Source of the DNA: Avena insularis
Lineage: Eukaryota; Streptophyta; Magnoliopsida; Poales; Poaceae
Length of the DNA stretch: 64,000 nucleotides
Assembly (NCBI GenBank): GCA_023614405.1
Contig: CM042685.1
Span: forward strand, 234,773,661 to 234,837,660
Direction of reading: 5' to 3'
Below are positions 43,412-55,325 of this stretch, in pieces (position 1 is the first letter of the stretch; every line of letters starts with the position of its first letter). Both the position numbers and the translations under genes were made by a program. The notes below the pieces were generated by a model, which ran no database searches, had not been told where the DNA came from, and saw only the letters and a list, made by a program, of their open reading frames with translations.

Positions 43412-44916
43412 TGATGACCCACAAGTATAGGGGGTGTATCGCGGTACTTTCGATAAATAGGAGTGTCGATCCCAACGAGGAGCAGAAGGTGTTGACTAGT
43501 GGTATGGAGCAGGAATTCTCTGTAAATACTTAGCAAACAGATTTTTAGGGGTTTTTTGATAAAGCAACAAAACAAAGTGCAAGTAATAAAGACAACGAGC
43601 AAGTGCAGAAAGTGGCCTAATCCTTTCTTAGCAAAGGACAAGCCGGTGGAAATACTTATAAGGACCAAACGTTCTCGAGGACACATGGGAATTCTGTCAA
43701 GTGTTTTCGCTTCAAATAGTTGAGTACTCTTCCTTGGTGTTGTAAGTGTTGTGTGGGTGAACCTGTGCTAACATACCGACCTTACTTGGACTAATACATA
43801 CTTGTGATTAAACCCCCTGCAAGCATCCGCAACTATAGGAAAGTAATTAAGATATAAATCTAACCACAGCCTTAAACTCTGAGATCCTACGCTCCCTTGT
43901 GCAAAGGTGTCCTAACGGGGGTTCATGTTTCTGTCACTCCGGCAACCCCACAATTAGTAGCCAAATACACAATGCATTCCCCTGGGCCCATAAATGGTGA
44001 AGTATCATGTAGTCGATGTTCACATTACACCACTAGAAGAATAGCACCACAACTTAAATACTAAACCATTGAATAATAACTCAACACAAATCCACTACTA
44101 ACAGCATGACTTCTCCCATGTCCTCAAGAACTAAACGAACTACTCACGAGACATCATATGGATCAAGATCAAAGATGATATGATAATGGATAACAATCTG
44201 AACATCAACAATAACCCAATGGTTCCACTCACAAGCATCAACTACAATAGTAATCAACACCGAGAAAGTTCCCCTAATGAACTATGCAAGTATTCAACAT
44301 GATTGTTACAGCGGGATGGAGTAATGATGATGGTGCTGGTGGAGATGATGGTGTGGATGATGATGATCCTGATGAAGTCTAGCTTTACGATGGTGTTGAT
44401 GGCGAAGATCTCCCCTCTCCGGGAAGGAATTTCCTCGGCAGAAATCTGTCTGTTAGAGAGCTCTTTCTCTCTTGGTGTTTTCCGCCCCGTAGAGGCAGCG
44501 GAAATCTATCTGTGGTCACCCCTGCTATTAGGGTTCCGTGAGGAAGATATAGGCGAGAGGGCGTAGTCGGAGGCCGGCTAGGTGGGCGGCACCTGCCCTA
44601 GGCGTGGCCCAGGGGGGACCCGCGCCTAGGTAGGAGTGGGCCCCTTTGGCCCAGCTACGCCTACCCTTCTGGCTTCCTTCGCCTTCCGGGAAAATATAAT
44701 TTTCCCATATTTTTCTGGTATTTTTCTGATCTTCACGAAATTGCATCAAAACGCCTTCTTTTCCATTAGAATCCAGACTCCGGTAGTTCATCCTCCAAGA
44801 ATCACCCAACATGCAAAAATAGAGGAAAAGACATAAGTAATAGCTCATAATAAGACATATATCATTGAATAGAGGCAAAATATGATATAGAATGGATATG
44901 CAAATTATACATATCA
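43412..44916 (-). repeat. Gypsy4 5' LTR
   Basis: 1505 bp. The minus strand starts TGATATGTATAATTTGC and ends CTTGTGGGTCATCA. Complete, unlike the left copy. Confidence 0.9.
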
Positions 44917-44921
44917 ATCAT

Positions 44922-46460
44922 TTAGTTTTGACTTGTGGTACCACTTTATGCTTTAGTTGATAATATTTTGTCGCTTTGCATGATTATGGCCATTATTGCT
45001 CTCTTATTTGGTCGCTCCTAGTCTTTTGCTAGCCTCCACTTGTATTGAGTAAGCTCTACTCATGCATCCAACTCCCAAGAAACCAAGTTATTCCAAAGTG
45101 TCCATTATAAATTCCTATGCATGGTGTGTTACACCATTCCAAGTATATTCTTGTTTTATCTATCATCCAAATTAAACTTGTATTGTGAAATTTAGTGATT
45201 AAAGCTCTCACAAACTTGATGGCACATTTTATTTTTCTTGCCCCTAATAAACTTGAACCATTGTGTCATCTATGTTGTATATGCTTGCACTTATAAGTTG
45301 GAAATTAGCAGAACCGTGATGTCACCGGGAACGCTTTTAACACCTGTAAATATCTACCCAGTTGATATCATGCTCTTTTGTTTATGGATATCGGCGGTGT
45401 GAAATAAAAGGGGAGCTTTTAAGTCCATGGAGTTATGTATATGTGCTAAAGAAATGCCTGGGCCGCTAGCCTAAGCCGTGCCTATTCATGGTGGAAACTT
45501 GCAGCATCACCATAGTGAGCAATCTATGAAGCATTCTTCTTATGAAAAAAAGAGAGATAGAAAAAAGAGAAAAAGGAAAAAAAGAGGAAAGAAGAGAAAA
45601 AAGCACCATTTTCCCATGGTAAATAAGAATATTGCTGAGATGCTCATTGTCTGTTGCCTTGTCATTTTTATATGGGATAACTCCTGTGTCATGCGGCAAG
45701 GGGTACCCCGTTGGCGGTTCTCTATGATACACATATACTTACTATGACAAGAACTTACCAGTAACTAAAGTTGAGTAGCATGAGGAACGTCCCTCGTACT
45801 CAAGGGACATGAGATTGCCAACTTATACTTTGTCAAGCATATACTCCATACTTTGTTCACTTTAACCTTAATTACTTCAAGATGCTTATGATAGGGGCAA
45901 TAAGAGCTGAAAGCTAACAAGTACCATAATTTTTGGAAGCTCTTTATGAAACTTGAAATCCCTGCTTCCCTGTGATGGGCCTTTCTTCCACTTTTATATT
46001 GAGTCTCCACCTTCTATCCTTAGGCACCAATTAAGAGAGCATAGTTGTCATTCTTAGTTCTATGTGCATTGTACCAAACTTATTGATTGATTCATAATGT
46101 TGACATTGCTTGTTCTTGAACTATTTGTATCTAGTCACCCTTATGAACTTTGAAGGTGTCATATGCATTTATGTTTTTCTACTCCATGAGGGACAAGTTG
46201 GATGCCACTATGCTATGTTTTCTATATGTGAAACAAACAAACGTCTTTCAATGCATTGTTATTCATGATCTTTGTTTGTATCCTTTCATGTTGCAGCATA
46301 GTTACTTTGTCCTATTGTTAGAACTTCATCTTTCATGCTCATGTTTAGAGTACTTTGATCCCAGCCTTCAATGCTTGCAAATAGTTTGATCAAGATTGTG
46401 ATGGTGCATGTCACCTCAAAAATTATTCTTTTTATCACTTACCTACTCGAGGACGAGCAG
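44922..46460 (+). other. Gypsy3 noncoding 3' region, second part
   Basis: Resumes at TTAGTTTTGACTTGTGGTAC, collinear with Gypsy1 from 4738 and Gypsy2 from 23898. Purine tract at 45544-45603. No supportable ORF. Confidence 0.78.
45544..45603 (+). repeat. Purine-rich tract
   Basis: 60 nt of only A and G apart from one T, orthologous in position to 24529-24602. Confidence 0.75.
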
Positions 46461-46480
46461 GAGTTAAGCTTGGGGATTCT
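46461..46480 (+). other. Gypsy3 polypurine tract
   Basis: GAGTTAAGCTTGGGGATTCT, directly before the 3' LTR. Confidence 0.7.
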
Positions 46481-48092
46481 TGATACGTTGTAAACGTATC
46501 TATAATTTTTGATGTTCCATGCTTGTTTAGTATCAACTTTGCTATGCTTTGTCTACACTTTGAGGTATTTTTATACATTTTCTGGTACTAACCTATTAAC
46601 AAGATGCCGTGGTGCAAGTTGCCTGTTTTCTGTTGTTTTTGGTTTCAGAAAAGCTAGTAAGGAAATATTCTCGGAATTGGACGGGACAAAAGCCAAAGTC
46701 AGTATTTCGCCGAGACAAACACAGAGACCGAAGGGCAATCGAAGGAGGGCCGCAGGGCCGCCACACACTAGGGCCGCAGGGCCCACCCTAGGGCGCGCCG
46801 CCCTATGGTGTGGGTGCCCTGGCCGCCCTCCTGCCTCGCCTCTTCTCCTATATAAGCCCCACGATGCCAAAACCCTAAGCACCCAATCATATCTCCACGA
46901 AATAGTCCGTAGCCGCCGCCACCATCGTCCCTAGATCAGGGGGATCTGAAGCTCTTCCTGGCATCCTGCCGGAGGGGAGAGATCATTCTGGGGAAGTGAC
47001 AGATCATATACAGATCATCCCGGAGGCCTTCTTCATCACCATGCCAGCCTTCGATATGATGCGTGAGTAATTCACTCTTGGACTATGGGTCCATACAGTA
47101 GCTAGATGGTTGTTTCTCCTCCTTTGTGCTATCATGTTTAGATCACGTGAGCTCCGTTCATGATCAAGATCATCTATTTGTAATCATACATGTTGTGTTT
47201 GAGAGGATCCGATGGATATTGAGATACTATGTCAGATTGATTATTGATGCTATCATGTCTTATGATTATTGATTCTATCATGTCTGTGTTGTTTGTGATC
47301 TTGCATGCTCTCCATTTCTAGTAGCTATCTTGGCCAAGTAGATGCTAGTGACTCCAAGAGGGAGTATTTATGCTCGATAGTGGGTTCATGCCTCTAGTAA
47401 TCTGGGAAAGTGACAGGAATATCTAAGGTTGTAGATGTGTTGTTTCCACTAGGGAGAAAACAACAATCTTTTGTTCATGGAACAATTGTATTGTTTAGTT
47501 TACACACATTGCTTAATGCAGTTATCCGTTGCTTGTAAATTAATACTGGAGGGGGTTCGGACGACAACCTGAAGGTGGATTATTAGTCATAGATGAAGTT
47601 GGATGGCTGTCTATGTATATTTTTGTAATGCCCAATCAAATCTCATAGGAATCATGAATGTCTAGTATTGCATTGGTATGCCTTGCTCAGTCCTGTCAAT
47701 TGCCTCACTGTAATTTGTTTACCCAGCATGTTATGTTATTTATCTTAAGGAGAACACCTCTAGTGAACTGTGGACCCCAATCCAATCTTTACCATTGATA
47801 AATCATCTACTGTTACTGTTTACTTTCTGCAAGCAACCATTACCATCCACACTATATATTTAATCCTTTGTTTTCAGCAAACCAGTAAGATTGACAACCT
47901 CACTATAAGTTGGGGAAAAGTCTTGAGTTTGTGTTGTGCAGGATTCCAAGTTGCTAGCAACACCTTGGAGTTGTTTCCTTGCTCCTACTGGTTCGATAAC
48001 CTTGGTTTCATAACTGAGGGAAATTTGCCGCTGTGCTCATCATACCTTCCTCTTGGGGTCTCCCAACGAAGCACTACTATTGAGCCGTGCCA
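46481..48092 (+). repeat. Gypsy3 3' LTR
   Basis: It starts TGATACGTTG and ends GCCGTGCCA, with TATA-like CCTATATAAGCC near 46848. A short extra segment near 46985-47015 repeats GATCAT text. It runs directly into Copia2 pol. Confidence 0.87.
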
Positions 48093-49811
48093 GGAACTAA
48101 TGATAAAGATCATGAAACTCCGAAAGAGAATACAATCGAACCTCGCAGGTCAAGCAGGATGCGTGCAGCTCCTGAACTGTATGGAAATCCTGTTATGAAT
48201 TTCATGGTTGATGAAATAGATGACCCTGCGACATATGAAAAAGCGATGATGACCCCGGATTCCATCAAATGGCTAGAAGCCATGAAATCCGAGATGGAAT
48301 CCATGTACAAAAACAAGGTTTGGACCTTGGTGTACATACCTCACGACCGAAAGGCCATGGAGAATAAATGGATTTTCAAAAGAAAAACTGATGCTGATGG
48401 TAACGTAACCGTCTATAAAGCTCGAATTGTCGCAAAAGGGTTTTGACAAATTCAAGGAGTTGACTATGAGATATGGCAGATGGATGTCGAAATAAGTTAG
48501 GATTATGTTAGCAATTGCTGCATATTTTGACTATGAGATATGGCAGATGGATGTCGAAATTGCGTTCCTCAATGGCAACATTGAAGAAGAGTTGTATATG
48601 ATACAACCAAAGGGTTTTGTCGATCCTAAGGATGCTGACAAGGTATGCAAACTTCAGCGATCCATCTATGGACTGAAGCAAGCATCCCGGAGTTGGAATC
48701 TCCGCTTTGATGAGGTGATCAAAGAGTTTGGATTTCTCCAAACTTATGGAGAGGCTTGTATTTACAAGAAAGTGAGTGGGAGCGATGTGGCATTTCTGAT
48801 ATTATATGTGGATGACATATTACTAATCGAAAATGATGCAGATCAGTGTTAAAAGTTATATAAATAGCAAATTTTCAATGAAGGACCTAGGTTAAGTGTC
48901 ATACATATTACGTATAAAGATCTATAGAGATAGATCAAGACACCTAATAGGGCTATCACAGAGTACATACCTTGATAAGATTTTAAAGAAGTTTAAAATG
49001 GACGAAAGTAAGAAGGGATTCTTACCTATGTTGCAAGGCAAGACATTGAGTAAGACTCAAAGTCTGGCTACGGCGGAAGAAAGAGGGATAATGGACAAGG
49101 TCCCCTATCTTCAGCCATAGGCTCTATAATGTATGCCATGCTATGTGCAAGACCGGATGTGGCACATTGTATTAATTTGACTAGTAGATACCAATCTGAT
49201 CTAGGATCGGAACACTAGATAGCGGTCAAGAATATCCTTAAGTACTTAAGAAGAACTAAAGAAATGTTTCTCGTGTACGGAGGTGAAGAAGAGCTCGTCG
49301 CTAAGTGTTAAGTCGACGCTAGCTTTGACACCAATCCGGATGACTCTAAGTCTCAATCCGGATATGTATTTCTCATGAATGGAGGAGCGGTTAGTTGGAG
49401 GAGTTCCAAACAACCCGTGGTGGCATGATCAACAATGGAGGCCGAATATGTTGCTGCTTCAGAAGCAGCTCATGAAGCAGTTTGGATGAAGGAGTTCATA
49501 ACTGAACTAGGTGTGGTTCCTAGTGTGTTGGACCCAATGGTGATCTATTGTGACAACAATGGAGCCATAGCCAATTCCAAAGAACCAACGTCTCACAAGA
49601 ATTCCAAGCATATTAAGCGCCGGTTTCACTCCATCCGCGAACATGTCAAGGATGGAGATATAACGATTTGTAAAGTACACACAGATCTCAATATAGCAGA
49701 TCCGTTGACTAAAACTCTCTCTAGGGCAAAACATGATCAACACCAGAACTTCATGGGTGTTAGATTTATCACTATGTAACTTTATTATTGTCTCTAGTGC
49801 AAGTGGGAGAC
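48093..49811 (+). pseudogene. Copia2 pol, 3' half (RT and RNase H)
   Basis: It begins inside the integrase-RT linker (NDKDHETPKENTIEPRRSSR), then MTPDSIKWLEAMKSEMES and YKARIVAKGF. A stop and scrambled 67-bp segment follow, then WQMDVEIAFLNGNIEEELYM, CKLQRSIYGLKQASRSWN and LYVDDILLIE. The connection region is frameshifted. RNase H follows at 49435-49779 with MEAEYVAASEAAHEAVWMKE, IYCDNNGAIANSKEPTSHKN and DGDITICKVHTDLNIADPLT. PPT AAGTGGGAGAC lies at 49801-49811. The sequence is close to Copia1. Everything 5' of the linker is absent, cut by the Gypsy3 junction. Confidence 0.88.
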
Positions 49812-51465
49812 TGAAGGGAATATTCCCTGAGAGGCAATAATAAAGTTGTTATTATGTATATTCCAAGTATATGATAGATGTTTATTTTGCATGCTATAAT
49901 TGTATTGATATGGAAACATTAATACATGTGTGTTTAATAAACAAACGGAAAGTTCCTAGTTATGCCTCTCTTATAAACTAGCTCCTTGATTAACAAGATG
50001 ATCAAGGTTTCCTGATCATGGACATTGGATGTTGTTAATAACAAGGTCACAACATTATTGGAATGGTGTGATGAACATTCATCCGAAGTATAGCATTACA
50101 ATCAATGTCATTATGTTTATATTGCTATAACAATATACGAAGTAATCATAATCCTTAGACCATGAGATCATGTCAATCACTAACACTAGAAGAGTATCTT
50201 GATAACATCAAACGTCACACCGTAACAGGGTGATTATAAAGATGGGTTCAGTGCTACGAAGGTGTTATGTTGAGGCACATGGATCAAGAGTGGAATTTGT
50301 CCATCCCGATGATGGAGAGAGATATTCTGGGCCCTCTCGGTGATATCACATTGGTTAGCTTGCAAGCAAGTGATTTGATCACTAGAATGTTATATCACGG
50401 GAACGAGAAAAGAGTACATGTCGGTAACGAGATCAAACTAGGTATAGAGATATCGATGATCGAATCTCATACATGTAATATAGCACGAGACAAAGGGATT
50501 AAGTTACTAGCGTAAAAGGTTCTCACGATCACAAGAAGTCATCGTTGTATGTGTGGGAGTCAGTATGGATCTCTAGGTCCCGCTTCTGATTATTGATCTG
50601 AGATGGGTCTCGATCATGTCCGCATTATTCGCGAACCATAGGGTGACACACTTAAGAGACACCGACACCATTTGGAACAATTAATTTCCAGACGAGAAGA
50701 TTTACAAAGTGCAGGAATTTATTTCACTAGACACCGGAATTGTTTCGGATGAAATTGCTGAAAGTGTTTCTGCATGTGAAATAGAATACTAGCAAGGGGT
50801 TTTATGTGAATGTTTGTTAATTAATGTAATTGACAAAATTATGAATAAATAAATAAAAAGAGTTTTATTTAAAGAAAGATTATATTAAATTTGGTGGAAA
50901 TTTAATGGGAAAATGAGAGGATTTTTTGTGGGGAAATGAAGAGGCTTTTTGGTGAATGGGAGCTCCACCCACATGAATGGAGGGAGGGAAAGGGGCAGAC
51001 CCCATGCGTCGGCCACCCCCTTGGCATGCCCCTCCTCCTATATAAAGTCCCCTCTCCCTGTCTCATACTCACACCTCCTCGTGAAGGATCTCTCTCCCCC
51101 TCTAGTTTATCGCCCATGGTCTCAGACTAGCGAGATACATGTTCCCGATGGCTTTTCGTTTGGAAAGAGTTGTTTCTTCCGCTGCACCGCTGGAGCGAGG
51201 AGGCGGAGGTTGCTCGGTGGCTTGGACGTGTGTGCGAGCACATATGCGCCGCTAATTTGCGGCTCTGGACTTCTTCTTGATCTTGAGATTGGCAAGCGTT
51301 CGTCTACATCATCCGCGAGTACAACCTCGTTAAACTTTGTCGGTCTATAAGGGTATGTTCTCTATGGATGTATATCCACCCGTTGCTTGTATCTAGTAGA
51401 TAGATCTTGATACATAGTTGTTCCCATCGTAGGAATTTTTTGTTTTCTATGTTGCGAACCCTACA
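49812..51465 (+). repeat. Copia2 3' LTR
   Basis: 1654 bp from TGAAGGGAATATTCCCTGAG to GCGAACCCTACA. CTATATAAAG at 51038-51047 is the likely TATA box. It resembles the Copia1 LTR at its start (GAGGCAATAATAAAG). Confidence 0.87.
51034..51050 (+). promoter_or_regulatory. Copia2 LTR TATA box
   Basis: CTCCTATATAAAGTCCC, about 420 bp before the LTR end. Confidence 0.6.
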
Positions 51466-51704
51466 ATAAGAGGGATAGATGGAGGTCCGAGGTGGGGTGG
51501 GGTTGTTCTCAGACGGTCATTAATTCCTGACCAGCTCAGGTCCCGACCATAGCGGCAGCTAGTTAGTGAAACCGGCTATAAGATTATTAGAGATGGTTTT
51601 TAAATTTGGGCGATCTGAGGGGTTATAGTTGAGTCGGTTTTAATTTCTCCAAGGGTAAACTGGCTCTAGGCACAGTCTCAAAAAGTAACAAGTTTGTACT
51701 AGTG
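51466..51704. mobile_element. CACTA-type element end (fragment)
   Basis: It ends TTTGTACTAGTG, so read inward on the minus strand it starts CACTAGTACAAACTTG, the CACTA terminal signature. Motifs such as AAACCGGC and AAACTGGC repeat nearby. The other end is cut by Copia2. Possible 3-bp duplication TCA follows. Confidence 0.55.
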
Positions 51705-52660
51705 TCATTCTTGATTACATGTTCTGATCAAACTAGTATAATAGGACACGAGAGGGGAAATGTGTGCATTAGTTGTAGTAACATGGTAGTATGTAACTAC
51801 ACAATGATAGAAAGTTTGGGTGCTAATATGTTTTTTTATCCTTCCATTGTTGCCTCACTAGGTATAAGTGAATGCATGTGCTACAATTTTCTTGTGACAA
51901 TAATGGTGATCTCATATCTTTTGAGGTAATATATTTGATATTCAACATCATCATATAGAAGCAAAGGCAATATTGTGTCTATTAAATCTAGTTTGTGGAG
52001 TTTTCTCTTACTAGAGGAGTATTAGTGGGATGTGTTGCGTAACATCAACCATATGACGTGAGATACATATGATGCTTATCAAACATGTAGTTACACCAAT
52101 ATAATGCCTCCTTTGAAGCTATTTTAGCCCATCGAATTTATGAGGGAGTAGGCAAGTGAAACTACGAACCCATTCTATTTTTAATCATAAGAAACACCTT
52201 TTACTTTCATCTACTGACCTTTTGATTTTACATACTTATTTAATCCAAAAATACAAAAACATATATGATACTTGCATTTACGTATCTCATCTATGATGGC
52301 CCTCAAATACAAGGACCGCTGAAATCTTCGACGTGAAGTATTATCCAAATTTATAGTTCGACACAAGGGGGGATAAGAATACCAATAATACTTTAAAAAT
52401 TGAGACATCACTCTTAACCACACTTGTGTATCAATATTCTCAACAAACAAGTCATGATTGCAGCAGTTGAAACAGAACAATAAAGAAAATTGTAAAATAA
52501 TAGTAGATTTACAGTTTTTCCCGGAAGTAATGAACTTGTAACTTTCAGTGGCTAAAAGCGTAGGCATGAGATGATACCGGGGTGTTGCACGAATAATATT
52601 AATCATATAATATTAATATAAATACAAATAACATGATATTTATCTCTAACTCTGTTGTGT
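51705..52660. other. Unrecognised AT-rich stretch
   Basis: The longest minus frame (52211-52606) has no family signature I recognise and biased, TE-like text. No gene, repeat or RNA can be supported. Confidence 0.4.
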
Positions 52661-52899
52661 GTAGGTATGTGTTCCAAATATATTATGCGTACAAACCAAA
52701 AAATTGCACAATATCTATTGTCCTACCTGTCTATTTCACCATGTCCAATTTGGAACTACAGGTAATTATGGTCTACCCTTTCGAATAGCCCGGAACAATG
52801 CATCAACACTCCATGAACGCACATAATCCTCAAACTATCATGTATCCCTTTGTTTTCCTTAGCTGTCAATTTAGGGTTTGCAGGTTCAACATAATAATA

Positions 52900-53629
52900 G
52901 TAAATACACTTTGCAGATAAATACCAAACTCTGATGGGGCAACAGAAGTCTAGTACTGAAATCCTATAGCTCGGGCCCTAGTAACAAGCATTAAATATAG
53001 AAAAAGTACATCAACACTCATACAAGAACATCCTCAAGATAAGCACTTTGAATCTAGACATATATGTATGCTTACATGATTAATCTCATCCACCTCACAT
53101 GCCTACAGATGACTACACACTCATGGAGAGGGAAAATGAGCACATGGTTGATGGTGATGATGTTGGTGAATAAGTCATCGAAATTCCCCTCTCCGGCGTG
53201 GAGAGCAGGATCAACCTGACCCTGAAAATGAAGATCATGATGGTGGCAGTGCTCTATTTCGCGAAAAGCATTGTGCTTCTGGCCAAGTAGTTTTTTTAGG
53301 TATATAGGGGGTATGTGAAAGGAGTAGGCGATGCGAAGCTCGAGGGCCAAACGGGCATGGGTGGCACAGGCCCCACGAGTGGCCGCGCCACCTGGGCTCG
53401 TTCGGGGCTCGAGGCCTCCCTTGTATGTTTCCAGCTCCCAGGGTCCTTGTTCCGATGAAAAGCTGGCGGGGTATTTTTTTTCCGATTTAATTTCCTGCAT
53501 GATAAGACAGGAAGAAGACTTTTGCTAAAAACAACGCCAGATTCAGTAGTTTTATCCCAGTTTGGCGTGATCTAGGAGAAAATCATTGTACAGAGTCCTT
53601 GAAAAAGTAGATACATTTGAAATGTATCA
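52900..53629 (-). mobile_element. Reversed Gypsy LTR fragment
   Basis: It ends GTAGATACATTTGAAATGTATCA on the plus strand, i.e. the minus strand starts TGATACATTTCAAATGTATC, the opening of the TGATACG LTR class. Upstream text (GATGGTGATGATG, TCCCCTCTCCGGCGTGGAGAG, GC-rich 53340-53420) fits such an LTR. The inner boundary is not resolved. Confidence 0.5.
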
Positions 53630-54984
53630 ATATGGTATACACCACTACCTACACCATTACACTTTAGTTTTGCATTGCATCTAGTTTATACTTCACATAT
53701 AGTTTAGTTAGTTTTGTTGGTTTAGTTTTACTTTAGTTGTTGCATATTTATTTTAGTTATATTATTTCTACTTTTTTGAATTATAATATGAGAACCTTGT
53801 GGTTGACAACCACTTTGAGGAGTTGGGACACATGGAAGCACCCTTGTTTTGTAGGTTTCTAGAAGAGGAATGAGAAGTATATCTCTACTATTCCATTGAG
53901 AGTTCGATATAAACTCTTGAGTCATCCTTGTGAGGAAAACACGCATGCTACATCAGTTTGTGCTTGGAGTCCTAACGAATTGGTATCCTAGTGAATCTAG
54001 TGCCATCAGCAAGGCAGTCTAGCCGACGCTTTTGAGACCTAAAACCCCAGTTCCTAATGACGGACCCTATGTGAGGTTTCGATGACTGTGGGCTAAACTA
54101 AGCAGGGCTTGGACGCTCTTAGCTGAGTTGTCGATTTAAGAGACTAGTTATGTGTTAAGTCACCGAAGAAACAGAGAGAAGAGACAAGGGTTGAAGGATA
54201 AAAGTAAAGATATTGATTTTATCTATTGTTTGCGTCTAAGTGCAATTGTCCATCACCTCTCACATATATATGAGGCGGCTGGAATTTCCGTACAACCTAT
54301 GGTGTCTCGTAAACATTTACAAGTAGGATTCAAACTCCTAATTCCAACCCTAAAGTAGGTATTTTCTCCTCCGTCTTCGTACTCAATCTAGACCCAAGTT
54401 ACCATCGTCAACTCCCGCGTCGATCCGCCAGTGATCCTTCCTTGTTGGAGTAGAAACTTCCCTTTGTTTTTTCGTTGTCATATATACAAATCTTTGGGCT
54501 TGTAGGCACAAACCAACATCAATTAGGTCTTCTTGATATTCAATCCACGTTTACGGACCATTATCTCCTTGTTTAAACCGATAGAAAGTTGATCTGGCAT
54601 TCACATTAGCGGTAAGCATCAACCTTCTATGGGTTCCCTAAAACAACTTATGAATCCTTCTGGTTCCTTCTTTCATTCCTGGTTGACTTGTTACTTGACC
54701 CCACCATGGTTCGGCTTCAAGGATAAAACGGGTCCGCTGAGCCCATTTTAAGACAAGTCTTTACAGTCTTGGTTCTAACCTGGCCAAAAATGGGTGACAA
54801 CAACTAGCTCAGGTATGTAGCTTGTATTTTTAGTTAGGCCTTTTGTTTGGTTTTCCATCAATAAGTTGTGTTTTATCTGGTTCTCGATCATATTTACCTA
54901 TAAATTAGAGTCTGTCCTTGTTGGCGAAGAGGAAATGCATGAGCTCACCGCCCCTATCGAGATTTTTGGAAAAGGAACAATTTC
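53630..54984. other. Unrecognised region
   Basis: A T-rich part with repeated TTTAGTT (53660-53770), TATATATGAGGCGGCTGG at 54266 that could be an LTR TATA region, and no ORF with family features. Probably degraded LTR-element DNA. Confidence 0.4.
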
Positions 54985-55325
54985 TGGTTTGTTTAGTTCT
55001 AATGATTCTAGAAAAAACACAAGAATATGATAGAAATGCACATAAATGATTGAGAACACATTTGTTTTGTAAACTTGGGTGCTTGGTTCACATGAATAGG
55101 AAAAACACATGAATCCTACAAAATAAGGTCAATCAAAGTCAAACCACATGAAAAATATAATTAGGATGTTATTATCCCACTAAAGCTCCATGTGTAGAAA
55201 ATGTGAAAAATGGATTCAAGTAGACAGTGACATTTTTTGTTTATTTCTATGAAACTTATATTAAAGAATCTTCCCTATGTTTTTTCCTTTGCCAAATTCC
55301 TTCGAAACAAAGATATGAATAGTCG
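54985..55325. repeat. MITE-like sequence
   Basis: The left side reads TTTGTTTAGTTCTAATGATTC with GAAAAAACACA. The right side, reversed, reads CTTTGTTTCGAAGGAATTTGG with GGAAAAAACATAGG, so the ends are imperfect inverted repeats. The middle holds GGTTCACATGAATAGGAAAA, typical of common grass MITEs. Exact ends and target duplication are unclear. Confidence 0.45.

Larger units (their letters stand above)
36986..44916 (-). mobile_element. Gypsy4: minus-strand Gypsy with Gag-PR and an extra ORF, inserted in Gypsy3
   Basis: Flanked by a perfect 5-bp duplication ATCAT (36981-36985 and 44917-44921). The right LTR (43412-44916) is the 5' LTR, followed on the minus strand by a perfect tRNA-Asp PBS, a Gag-PR ORF, the 48-nt block, noncoding DNA and a second ORF. 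The left LTR (36986-38409) is the 3' LTR and lacks its first part. It has no RT or integrase. Its LTR differs from the TGATACG family, but its internal 3' region is clearly related. Confidence 0.92.
32645..48092 (+). mobile_element. Gypsy3: non-autonomous Gypsy, split by Gypsy4
   Basis: LTRs 32645-34260 and 46481-48092 (1616 and 1612 bp), tRNA-Asp PBS 34271-34288, an unusual ORF region 34485-35800, the 48-nt block, hairpin and noncoding region. It is interrupted at 36986-44916 by Gypsy4. The flanks differ (ACTAT on the left, GGAAC on the right), so the original target duplication is gone or the ends come from two copies. Confidence 0.87.

Noticed and set aside
49435..49779. An intact RNase H gene
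   Set aside because: It is the open C-terminal end of the Copia2 polyprotein; upstream parts carry stops and it has no promoter of its own.
52211..52606. 131-codon minus frame as a host gene
   Set aside because: No start context, family motif or splice pattern supports it. Cys/Ile/Lys-rich text is typical of random AT-rich DNA.
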